Below, in pieces: positions 1 through 6,967 of a stretch of 10,544 nucleotides of DNA; positions within the stretch are counted from its first letter, which is position 1; each line of letters opens with the position of its first letter. Below the pieces are notes generated by a model, which had not been told where the DNA came from, did no database searches, and saw only the letters and a list, made by a program, of their open reading frames with translations. Location of the stretch: positions 1-10,544 of the forward strand of contig CANLCA010000046.1 in assembly GCA_947487925.1 (NCBI GenBank), read 5' to 3'. The DNA comes from Verrucomicrobiales bacterium (lineage in GTDB: Bacteria; Verrucomicrobiota; Verrucomicrobiia; Limisphaerales; F1-80-MAGS106). The position numbers and the translations under genes are program-made.

Positions 1-1
1 A

Positions 2-2380
2 ATGCCGCTATTCATGGTGCTTGGAACCGCAGTCGGAAAGTTTTTGACGGACCGGTCCCCGCTTCAACGTGGATACTGGCTGATTGCCCCTCCAGAACGA
101 CTAATGAAGAGAGCCAATTCCAAGGCGGATCGGCTTCATTTCTCGAAACCCTGGCTGATCGCCGCGACGCTCCTCCTGGAATTTCTCAGCCTGTTCTGGC
201 TATTATCGATCGATCAAAAGGTGTTTGTCCTTCATGGCAATCCTGAGAGCACGACGCTTCTTTACTGGTTCGCCCTTTTCGGGTCCACCGTTTTACTCCT
301 CACGACATGCTTCGTGGCGCACACAAGGGGACTGACAAGATTTGGGTTGTCGCTTCTGCTGCTGCCGCTGCTATTCCTTTGGATCATTCCAATGGGGTTC
401 TCTGTTTTGGTTTCGGACCCAAGGATGAATTGGCGATTGCTGGGTCTCTTTTACCTTGGGGGATATGTCGTCGGCAGGCTGCTCCTGCGTCTTTGCCCTC
501 TCCAACGAGGCGCCGTGACGATAGAAACCAGTGGAAAATGGCTGTCCCTATCCTGGATGAGGCAAAGAATCTCGAGCCGGCGCACGGCTCGCCTTGCCTT
601 GCGATTCGGAATCGGGTTGGTGTTCTTTTATCTTGTGGAGGACTGGCGCGGGATCCACGCATGGAACAAAGCCAAAGCCAGGCTCGAAGCTCAAGGGGCC
701 AAGGTGGAATGGAGCGCGTTCGTTCCCAAAAAGGGCGTGCGCGATGCCGAAAATGTTTTCAAACATCCGTTCATGCAAAAATACGGCATCAGAAGGGGAT
801 GGACCACCTCTGTCCAAAATCCGAAATGGTGGGACCACGGGTTCGTTGGTTATGGGCTCGACGCGGGCATTCCCATTCCGATGGCCACGTTGAAGAAACT
901 TCCCCGCCAGCCCGAATCCAGGAGCCCCATCTTGTCGCGGAATCCGAATCGGACTCGTTCCCAAGACAACGCCGATATAGCGTTTACAAACAGCCCACTC
1001 ACTGACGTGGTTCGCATCCTCGCCGGACAAGCGGGCATTGACGTCACAATGGACCTCGATCAACACCCATTTGTGACGCCCAAAACCTCGCAATGGGATT
1101 CCACTATCGGGCAGTGGCGGTACACCAATGAGACCACGGTTGTGTCTTTCAACACCACGAATTCCACGCCTGAGGCCGCCTTGGATGCGCTTCTACAAAA
1201 CCATCACCTGCGGCCGGAATATAACACCCAATCCGGTGTTTACCATCTCAAGCAAGCGCGTGTTTCCTTGAACGAGTTGATGGACCGTCTCTCTAGGAAC
1301 GATTCTGAACTCCGTCAGTTGGACGAGGCGCTCCAACGCCCCCACGCGCAACTCGACTGGACTGAAGACACTCCCCTCAACGACATCCCCTCCCCTGATT
1401 ATGTTTTGGTGCGGACAGCGGCGCAGGGCTTGGCCACTCGCAGCAAAATTCATTTGCTTCAGGACAATCCAGATGCCGCGCTTCGGGATGTGCTATTGAT
1501 CGGACGCGTGACCCAATCGTTGACGGCGCATCGAACTTTAGTGGGTGGGATGATGAAAGTGGCGCTTGGAGGATTGCTCGCCGGGGTTCTCGAAGAAGGC
1601 TTGGCCGAGGGGCTTTGGCCCGCCACTCACCTGGAGGCTGTTCAAAAGACGATCACTCAGCTTGATTTGCTGGAAGGGTGGTACGCAGGCATGGAAGGCG
1701 AACGGGCCATTGGGCTTGAGATAATCAGGCGGCTTGGGAGTCCCTGGCGATATCCGAAGCACGGCCTGGATTTCATGGGAATGCTCAAAATGTCCAGCCT
1801 TCCCGCACCCACTAACTACACTCATGTAGAAAAGCTTTTTGCCATCGCCATGTTGCTGCCGCCGCGCGGATGGTTTTATCAAAACATGGTCAGCTACCTC
1901 GAAATGCCAAATATCCTGGCCGCCATGGATCTTCCCCGTGGGCGGATCCGACCAGCAAACCGCGGCTACGGAGCCTCAATCGAAGAGCTCGCCGAAAGAC
2001 GGTCGCCTTACACGATTCTGACATCAATCGCCATTCCGAACTTCAACAAAGCCCTAACTCGCACAGGAAAGATTCAGACCCAAGTCAATCAGGCAATCAT
2101 CGCCTGCGCCTTGGAACGTCACCGCGTAGCCAAAGGGAGCTATCCGGAAACCCTGGCTGCGCTGCTCCCCGAATTTGCCGCAAAGTTGCCGCACGATCTG
2201 TTTGACGGACAACCGCTCCGATACCGCCGCATGGAGAACGGCCGATACGTGCTCTATTCGATCGGATGGAATTCCAAGGACGATGGCGGCGCCCTGGAAC
2301 CGCTCAAAGAGGGCGAGTCGCAAGCCCAATGGAGCGACGAGAAAGGCGACTGGGTATGGCAAGGCGTGCCGAAGCGGTGA
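2..2380 (+). CDS. Membrane protein with STN-like and pseudopilin-like domains; 3' part of a probable Ser/Thr kinase paralogue (5' partial)
   Basis: The frame is open to the left edge, so the Met at position 2 is probably internal. Residues are counted from that Met. Hydrophobic segments lie at about 51-70, 87-107, 113-137, 146-164 and 195-214. A soluble part follows, with the motif AENVFKHPFM near 250-258. An STN-like stretch is at about 325-417 (IAFTNSPLTDVVRIL, then PEAALDALL). A helical region precedes a C-terminal module at 695-792 with YPETL (714-718), FDGQPLRY (734-741) and LYSIGWNSKDDGG, which resembles the C-terminal part of GspG-type pseudopilins. The whole visible protein matches the membrane and C-terminal half of the downstream kinase gene (2958-6494), except for the STN-like insert. 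I infer that a kinase domain lies upstream, outside the window. The kinase-type gene it resembles has about 450 residues before the matching point. The substrate and signal are unknown. It could also be a kinase-less membrane protein. Confidence 0.85.
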   Translation: MPLFMVLGTAVGKFLTDRSPLQRGYWLIAPPERLMKRANSKADRLHFSKPWLIAATLLLEFLSLFWLLSIDQKVFVLHGNPESTTLLYWFALFGSTVLLLTTCFVAHTRGLTRFGLSLLLLPLLFLWIIPMGFSVLVSDPRMNWRLLGLFYLGGYVVGRLLLRLCPLQRGAVTIETSGKWLSLSWMRQRISSRRTARLALRFGIGLVFFYLVEDWRGIHAWNKAKARLEAQGAKVEWSAFVPKKGVRDAENVFKHPFMQKYGIRRGWTTSVQNPKWWDHGFVGYGLDAGIPIPMATLKKLPRQPESRSPILSRNPNRTRSQDNADIAFTNSPLTDVVRILAGQAGIDVTMDLDQHPFVTPKTSQWDSTIGQWRYTNETTVVSFNTTNSTPEAALDALLQNHHLRPEYNTQSGVYHLKQARVSLNELMDRLSRNDSELRQLDEALQRPHAQLDWTEDTPLNDIPSPDYVLVRTAAQGLATRSKIHLLQDNPDAALRDVLLIGRVTQSLTAHRTLVGGMMKVALGGLLAGVLEEGLAEGLWPATHLEAVQKTITQLDLLEGWYAGMEGERAIGLEIIRRLGSPWRYPKHGLDFMGMLKMSSLPAPTNYTHVEKLFAIAMLLPPRGWFYQNMVSYLEMPNILAAMDLPRGRIRPANRGYGASIEELAERRSPYTILTSIAIPNFNKALTRTGKIQTQVNQAIIACALERHRVAKGSYPETLAALLPEFAAKLPHDLFDGQPLRYRRMENGRYVLYSIGWNSKDDGGALEPLKEGESQAQWSDEKGDWVWQGVPKR

Positions 2381-2491
2381 GCGTGAGGTTCGGCAAAATC
2401 AGCGATCGACTGAGCTTCGCCATCCCTGGTTCACGGAGAGAGGAAAAACCTCCGGCGAACGGACGCGAATCGTGGTCATGAACCTGGGAGC

Positions 2492-2509
2492 GCCGGCGTC
2501 TTCGCCGGC
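2492..2509. repeat. GC-rich hairpin, gccggcg-TCTT-cgccggc
   Basis: A perfect 7-bp inverted repeat flanks a TCTT loop, about 110 bp after the stop of the first gene. It sits in the context GGGAGCGCCGGCGTCTTCGCC. No T-run follows, so a classical intrinsic terminator is unlikely. From memory, hairpins of this type are dispersed many times in some verrucomicrobial genomes as REP-like sequences. The family assignment is unverified. Confidence 0.6.
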
Positions 2510-2550
2510 ACATCCGGCCCCCCATTCAACCTGGAAAAGCAGCTGAGAAA

Positions 2551-2580
2551 CCGCTAATCCTCGCTAATCATCACTAATCC
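2551..2580. repeat. Three tandem 10-bp units with CTAATC core
   Basis: The units are ccgctaatcc, tcgctaatca and tcactaatcc, with exact 10-bp spacing and a common CTAATC core. The period equals roughly one helical turn, so the cores lie on the same face of the DNA. It may be a short degenerate satellite or a protein-binding array. No function can be assigned from sequence alone. Confidence 0.6.
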
Positions 2581-2590
2581 TGAAAAGAGC

Positions 2591-2750
2591 AATTGAATTC
2601 ACCGCAAAGAACGCAGAGAACGCAAAGCCAAGCACTGGTGGAGTTCTAAAGACGGATAAGCCTCATCCGGTCGGTGACCCTTTGAAGAGTCATCGTTTTT
2701 CGCAACTCATTCCCTTTGTGTTCTTTGCGATCTTTGCGGTTAAATGAACT
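2591..2750. repeat. Fold-back (MITE- or REP-like) element with long terminal inverted repeats
   Basis: The left arm 2601-2627 begins accgcaaaga and ends cgcaaag. The right arm 2714-2740 is its reverse complement at 24 of 27 positions. Weaker complementarity extends outward to 2591 and 2750. Each arm has an internal near-9-bp period of GCAAAGAAC-like units. The central ~85 bp contain a smaller imperfect hairpin at about 2651-2672 (gacggat pairing with atccggtc around a bulge). There is no transposase ORF and no clear target-site duplication. If transcribed it would fold into a long stem. It could be a non-autonomous mobile element, a REP-type repeat or a decayed satellite; which one is undecided. 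Confidence 0.6.
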
Positions 2751-2865
2751 GCCGGATTAAGGATGAGTGGTTCAACTTCCGTTTTTCGGTTCAATCTCGC
2801 CGGCGAGACGCCAGCGCTCCCAGGGTGGTTCGTGCAAAGATTGCGGATGGGTGGCGACTGATTGC

Positions 2866-2878
2866 TGATTACTAATCA
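2866..2878. promoter_or_regulatory. 13-bp palindrome upstream of the kinase gene
   Basis: TGATTACTAATCA has perfect 6-bp arms around one central base, ending 79 bp before the kinase ATG. Size and position would suit an operator for a dimeric regulator. It also shares the CTAATC core with the tandem units at 2551-2580, so it may belong to the same repeat family. The regulatory role is a guess. Confidence 0.25.
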
Positions 2879-2944
2879 CTGGCCCCCATCTCATCGAAAA
2901 ACTAATCTGGCGGGGTTTGCTCTTCCCGCTCGCATGAAATGATT

Positions 2945-2950
2945 GGGGAA
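2945..2950 (+). promoter_or_regulatory. Shine-Dalgarno-like GGGGAA supporting the ATG start at 2958
   Basis: GGGGAA lies 7 nt before ATG 2958. The alternative in-frame TTG at 2943 would put this purine run inside the coding sequence and has no good purine run at the proper distance. The ATG is therefore the preferred start. Confidence 0.55.
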
Positions 2951-2957
2951 CCAACTC

Positions 2958-5900
2958 ATGAAACCTATAATTCCTTCGAATCAACCATCGGATCCGCGTG
3001 TGAGGGAGCTATTCCTTAAAGCTCTGGACATCGCGGAGGCTACGCGACGCCTGCGATTCCTCGACGGGGCCTGTGCCGGGGATACCGACTTGCGCTCTCA
3101 AATCGAGGACTTGCTGGCCAACCATCGAGACGACAGCTTTTTGGAGCATCCCGCCATTCAGATGCAATCCACAACGGATTCCGCTTCCGCCGTCACGGTA
3201 GGCGGCGCAGCCGCGGAATCGGCCAGGACCGTGACGGGTGCGTCGCCCACCGAGCGAGTTGCGCCGAAAGACATCCGTTACTTTGGCGACTACGAGGTCC
3301 TCGGAGAGATTGCCCGAGGAGGCATGGGGGTGGTGTATCGGGCCCGGCAAAAGAGCCTCAACCGTATCGTGGCCCTCAAAATGATCCGGACCGGCCGACT
3401 GGCCGACGACGCCGAGGTCAAACGCTTTCGCACCGAGGCCGAAGCGGCGGCCAATCTCCAGCATCCGAACATCGTGGCCATCCATGAGATCGGCGAGCAC
3501 GAAGGGCAGCACTATTTCTCGATGGATTACGTGGAAGGGAAGGACCTCGCTCAACTGGCCTCGAGCGGCCCTCTGCCCACGGCGCAGGCGGCCCGATACG
3601 TGAAAACGATCGCTGAATCCATCGCGTACGCGCATGAACGCGGCACGTTGCACCGGGACCTGAAGCCGCACAACGTGCTGATCGACCAGCAAGACCAACC
3701 GCGGATCACGGACTTCGGCCTGGCAAAGCTCACCAAACAAGACAGCAGCATCACCCAGGAAGGCGCTGTGATGGGGAGCCCAAGTTACATGCCACCGGAA
3801 CAGGCGTCCGGGAAGATCGCGGAGATAGGCCCGCACAGCGATGTGTACTCGATCGGGGCGGTGCTTTACCATTTGCTGACCGGTCGGGCTCCGTTCGCGG
3901 GAGAAACGGCGGTGGCGACGCTACGGCAAGTCCTGGAGGACGAACCGACGCCGCCAACCAGCCTGAATCCGAAGGTGCCGGAAGATTTGGAGACAATCTG
4001 CCTAAAATGCCTGCAAAAGGCGCCTTCGCAACGGTACGAAACCGCCCGCGAACTTGTTGAGGAGCTGGGGCGTTTTCTGAATTTCGAACCGATTCTCGCC
4101 CGTCCCGCCAGCGGATGGCGGCGGGGCTGGAGTTGGGCGCAAAAGAATCCATGGGTGTTCGCGGGCGCCTTCGCTTCGCTGGTGCTCTTTTTTGCGTGCG
4201 TCGCCTACGGCATGTTCGAGCGGGCGCGCTTCGCGACATGGCGTCTGACAGCGGGCCCGGCTCGCTTAAAGTACGTGGTCGATTCGCCGGCCATTTTGTT
4301 CTTTCAACTATTTCCACTCATGATGGGAGCGCTCTATCTGGAGGGAAAAGCGTTTCAGCGGGATTATCGGAAGCGCAGCGAAGGCGGCGCGGCGAATCCG
4401 TCGAAACATTTGTGGCTGCACGTGGGACTCGGTCTTGTGGCCATCGCGGCGGGGATGACCGCCATGGGGCTGCAAATCAAGGCGTGGGCGTGGAGTTCGT
4501 CGGTCTCACCCCTGGTGGTTCTGGAAATCCTAAGCGTAATTTGCGCCCTGGGCCTGAACTGGCTGGGCTCCCACCGGGTATGGGAAGCAGTGGGAATGCA
4601 CGAAACATCACGATTCCGTGGGGTCGTGGACAAAGTGGTTGAGAAGCAGTTGGCGATGGAATGGAGGCGGTGGTCGCCGCTCAAACTGGTCTGTTTCGCG
4701 CTTTTCGTTTGGCCGACAACATGGGGGATCGCCCTTCTGGCAGTCGCCTGCTGGGCCGTCAGCACCAGCTTTCTGGGTTTCATCGTCGCGGTCGCCGGAG
4801 TGTTCATGAGCATCGGGCTGGTGAGGCTGACGGGTAGGGCGCTCCGGGAACGTCGTCGTCTCTTCACTCACGTTTTTGCCCCATTGGTTTTGGCAGCCTT
4901 CGCTTTCGCGCTCGGAACGCTGGCCGTGGATTCCTTCGGGCCACAAGTTTCAAAAACCGATCCGAAGCTCGTTTTTGGAGTCTTCCTCGCAGCCGTTATC
5001 GCGGCCACGTTCGTGTCGCTTGGCTTGTTCTTTTTTCGTGGGCCTGCACAAACGCACACTGGCGAACGCCGCCGTTTTCCCGTCAACCCTTGGATCGACG
5101 CCCTCCTCGGCGTCGTCTTGTTCGCGGTGATGTTCAAGGCGCTGCACATGGAGGAAAACTGGCGCGGACGACGGGAATGGGCGCGCGTGAAAGCGGAGCT
5201 GGCAGCCAAAGGGGAATCGGTGGATTACGACTTCTTCCTCAAACCCGCTGTCCCGGACGCCGAGAATGTGATGGCCCACCCCTTCATGAAAAAGCATTTC
5301 CTGAAAGGAACTCCGGACGTTCCAATTGTCCAGTCGTCCGGTCCTTTCCAAATAGCCGCACTGCGAAAGCTGCCTCGACAGCCAAACCCAAACGCGTCCG
5401 GCCAAGAGCGGAAGAAGGAGCCATCGTCCTTGCAAGAAATCCTCGATACTTACTCTGGTCAGCAAGTTGCGTTCGATTCTTTGGAAGAAGCACTCCAACG
5501 ACGTCACTCTCGGGTGGACGGAAGTCGAAAGAATTTGATGAGCATGCCGATTCCCAATTTCAATTCATTTCGCCGGGCCGCCGAAGCTTATGCGCACCTC
5601 TGCAGGCTTCATCTCTTGATGGATCAGTCAAGTGCCGCCTTGAAAGACCTGCGAATATTACGACGGATCATGGAAACCGTTTTGTTCAACGAGCCGCCCT
5701 ACCTGGGAGCTATGAGTTGGAAAGGAAGCTTCGCCATTATCTACGCCAACACATTGGAAGAAACCCTGGGCGCGGGGCTCTGGTCTCTGTCGAACCTGGA
5801 GCAGGTTCAAAAGCTCTGCGAAGGCATCGACCTGCTCGGGGATCTCTCTCGGTCGCTGCGTTTCGGTGAGAGAGCGGGCGTGCTTCAATGGCTGGACGTC

Positions 5901-6494
5901 CTAGGCAAACAGTTCCAATTCGGCAACGGTCCGAATGACGATGCCGGAATCATGAAGCTCATCCCGGACGGCTGGATCGACCAGGAGCGCGCGATCTATG
6001 CGAGGTTGTTCCAGTTTCATTTGGAGGGTCTGGATGCCGCAAAACATCGTCTGGACGCTGACGCCATCGAGGCCGCGGATCTAGCCCTCGAAACTGCGAG
6101 AAAGAACCTTTCCGGCCTCCACGGGATGATGTCCGCAATCATGATGCCGAAGGGCTCCCTCAAACTTCACCGGACCACCGCAATGACCCAAACCTTGCTG
6201 GACCAAGCTTCCCTGGCCTGCGGCTTGGAACATTACCGCACGGCCAACGGTCAGTATCCAGAAACACTCGAAGCCCTGATGCCTCGATTCGCAAGCAGGT
6301 TGCCTCACGACCTCTTCGACGGCCAGCCGCTCCGCTACCACCGCACCGACGACGGCCGATACCTGCTCTACTCGGTGGGTTGGAATTCCAAAGACGAGGG
6401 TGGCACTATGGGTGCAGTAAAAGATGGGGAATCACGAGCGCCCTGGAGCGATGAAACCGGCGACTGGGTCTGGCAAGGTGTGCAGAAGCGGTGA
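2958..6494 (+). CDS. Receptor-type Ser/Thr protein kinase with multi-pass membrane region and C-terminal pseudopilin-like module
   Basis: The protein has 1178 residues from ATG 2958. Residues 15-67 match the N-terminal extension common on planctomycete and verrucomicrobial kinases (RFLDGACAGDTDLRSQIEDLL). The Hanks-type kinase domain spans about 112-375. It has the glycine loop GEIARGGMGVVY (117-128), VALK with Lys141, HRDLKPHN (232-239; Asp234, Asn239), DFG (252-254), the activation segment ending SPSYMPPEQ, and SDVYSIG. All catalytic residues are present, so it should be active. After RPASGW and NPWVFA, about nine hydrophobic segments lie between 398 and 730. Then come a soluble region with DAENVMAHPFMKKHF (767-781), helices, and a C-terminal module with YPETL (1100-1104), FDGQPLRY and LYSVGWNSKDEGG. 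Nine membrane spans would place the C-terminal part outside the cytoplasm, as a possible sensor; this is inference. It is the tandem paralogue of the upstream gene but lacks the STN-like insert. Signal and substrates are unknown. Confidence 0.93.
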   Translation: MKPIIPSNQPSDPRVRELFLKALDIAEATRRLRFLDGACAGDTDLRSQIEDLLANHRDDSFLEHPAIQMQSTTDSASAVTVGGAAAESARTVTGASPTERVAPKDIRYFGDYEVLGEIARGGMGVVYRARQKSLNRIVALKMIRTGRLADDAEVKRFRTEAEAAANLQHPNIVAIHEIGEHEGQHYFSMDYVEGKDLAQLASSGPLPTAQAARYVKTIAESIAYAHERGTLHRDLKPHNVLIDQQDQPRITDFGLAKLTKQDSSITQEGAVMGSPSYMPPEQASGKIAEIGPHSDVYSIGAVLYHLLTGRAPFAGETAVATLRQVLEDEPTPPTSLNPKVPEDLETICLKCLQKAPSQRYETARELVEELGRFLNFEPILARPASGWRRGWSWAQKNPWVFAGAFASLVLFFACVAYGMFERARFATWRLTAGPARLKYVVDSPAILFFQLFPLMMGALYLEGKAFQRDYRKRSEGGAANPSKHLWLHVGLGLVAIAAGMTAMGLQIKAWAWSSSVSPLVVLEILSVICALGLNWLGSHRVWEAVGMHETSRFRGVVDKVVEKQLAMEWRRWSPLKLVCFALFVWPTTWGIALLAVACWAVSTSFLGFIVAVAGVFMSIGLVRLTGRALRERRRLFTHVFAPLVLAAFAFALGTLAVDSFGPQVSKTDPKLVFGVFLAAVIAATFVSLGLFFFRGPAQTHTGERRRFPVNPWIDALLGVVLFAVMFKALHMEENWRGRREWARVKAELAAKGESVDYDFFLKPAVPDAENVMAHPFMKKHFLKGTPDVPIVQSSGPFQIAALRKLPRQPNPNASGQERKKEPSSLQEILDTYSGQQVAFDSLEEALQRRHSRVDGSRKNLMSMPIPNFNSFRRAAEAYAHLCRLHLLMDQSSAALKDLRILRRIMETVLFNEPPYLGAMSWKGSFAIIYANTLEETLGAGLWSLSNLEQVQKLCEGIDLLGDLSRSLRFGERAGVLQWLDVLGKQFQFGNGPNDDAGIMKLIPDGWIDQERAIYARLFQFHLEGLDAAKHRLDADAIEAADLALETARKNLSGLHGMMSAIMMPKGSLKLHRTTAMTQTLLDQASLACGLEHYRTANGQYPETLEALMPRFASRLPHDLFDGQPLRYHRTDDGRYLLYSVGWNSKDEGGTMGAVKDGESRAPWSDETGDWVWQGVQKR

Positions 6495-6524
6495 GTGTGA
6501 GGCCCGGCAAAATCAGGTCTCGAC
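6495..6524 (+). repeat. Duplicated 3' flank shared with 2381-2410
   Basis: The 30 bp after the kinase stop match the 30 bp after the upstream gene's stop at 24 positions without gaps, including an identical 10-mer cggcaaaatc. It marks the distal edge of the tandem duplication. Similarity fades after about 6530. Confidence 0.6.
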
Positions 6525-6559
6525 AGAGGACAGCCATTGGGACAGACAAACTACACACG

Positions 6560-6838
6560 GGCAGCATCCCCACCCTGCAAGGGTCGGATGGCCGCGATCA
6601 CCTTCCACACACGTTCGCGATATGGCTCGCTGGCGGTGGCGTGAAACTCGACTTCAGGTACGGTGTGACCGATGGCTGTGATTTCCACCTCGCCGACGAG
6701 AAGGTCCACATCCACGATCTTCACGCGACGGTTGTGCATCTGCTGGGTCTCGTTCATGAGGCGCCGACCTTCTGCCACGCCGGACACGACTTCCGACAAA
6801 CCGATGGGCATGGGAACGTGGTGAAGGCGATCCTGGCC
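6560..6838 (+). pseudogene. C-terminal relic of a DUF1501 gene
   Basis: One + strand frame encodes about 93 residues typical of DUF1501 C-termini: PTLQGSDGRDH, then FAIWLAGGGVK, YGVTD, DLHATVVHLLG, and GHDFRQTDGHG ending VVKAILA. It aligns with residues ~398-480 of the intact DUF1501 protein at 6968-8413 with at most one gap (shared GRDH, WLAGGG, YG.TD, HLLG and TDG). The rest of the protein, including the Tat signal and the first ~380 residues, is absent; the sequence before it is the kinase 3' flank. The frame continues past the expected end into unrelated sequence until a stop at 6943. The motifs (VHIHDLHAT, HDFRQTD) differ from the neighbouring gene, so the relic probably comes from another DUF1501 paralogue. 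It has no in-frame stop and could be mis-called as a small gene. Confidence 0.8.
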
Positions 6839-6910
6839 AGACCTGTTTTAAGTTGTGAATTTCGGCAACTCTCAAGCTACCGAAAGCGGCTGACGAAACA
6901 AACTCGGCGC

Positions 6911-6934
6911 ACAGTGCGAAACCAGCGGCACTGT
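6911..6934 (-). terminator. Possible terminator hairpin for the DUF1553-DUF1501 operon
   Basis: ACAGTGC and GCACTGT form a perfect 7-bp stem around a 10-nt loop, starting 33 bp after the DUF1501 stop as read on the - strand. A weak T-rich stretch (tttgttt) follows 8 nt later on that strand. The large loop and displaced T-run make this only a candidate. Confidence 0.3.
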
Positions 6935-6967
6935 CCTGGTTGAATGGCGGAATTCAAAGCCACGCTC

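Larger units (their letters stand above)
2381..2942. other. Repeat-rich intergenic region between the two paralogous genes
   Basis: This gap has no ORF with recognisable protein similarity; the short ORFs on both strands look random. The first 30 bp after the stop codon match the sequence after the kinase stop (24 of 30 identical to 6495-6524), so they are part of the duplicated unit. The rest contains a GC-rich hairpin, a 10-bp tandem repeat, a fold-back element with long inverted arms and a palindrome, listed separately. No clear T-tailed terminator follows the first gene. I could not identify a convincing -35/-10 pair for the kinase gene, although the gap is long enough to hold its promoter. 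Confidence 0.7.

Noticed and set aside
2..4. ATG at position 2 as the real start of the first gene
   Set aside because: It lies at the window edge within a hydrophobic stretch that matches the middle of the downstream kinase protein, so the gene very likely begins upstream.
2492..2509. GC hairpin as an intrinsic terminator of the first gene
   Set aside because: No T-run follows on either strand, and it lies over 100 bp from the stop codon; a repeat is the better reading.
2551..2627. CRISPR-like array in the repeat-rich gap
   Set aside because: The repeat units are only 9-10 bp and directly abutting, with no spacers of constant length and no cas genes.
2943..2957. TTG start for the kinase five codons before the ATG
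   Set aside because: GGGGAA is well spaced for ATG 2958, and the TTG lacks its own ribosome-binding site.
6551..6811. 86-codon - strand ORF after the DUF1501 gene
   Set aside because: The opposite + frame encodes recognisable DUF1501 C-terminal motifs, so this is a shadow of the relic.
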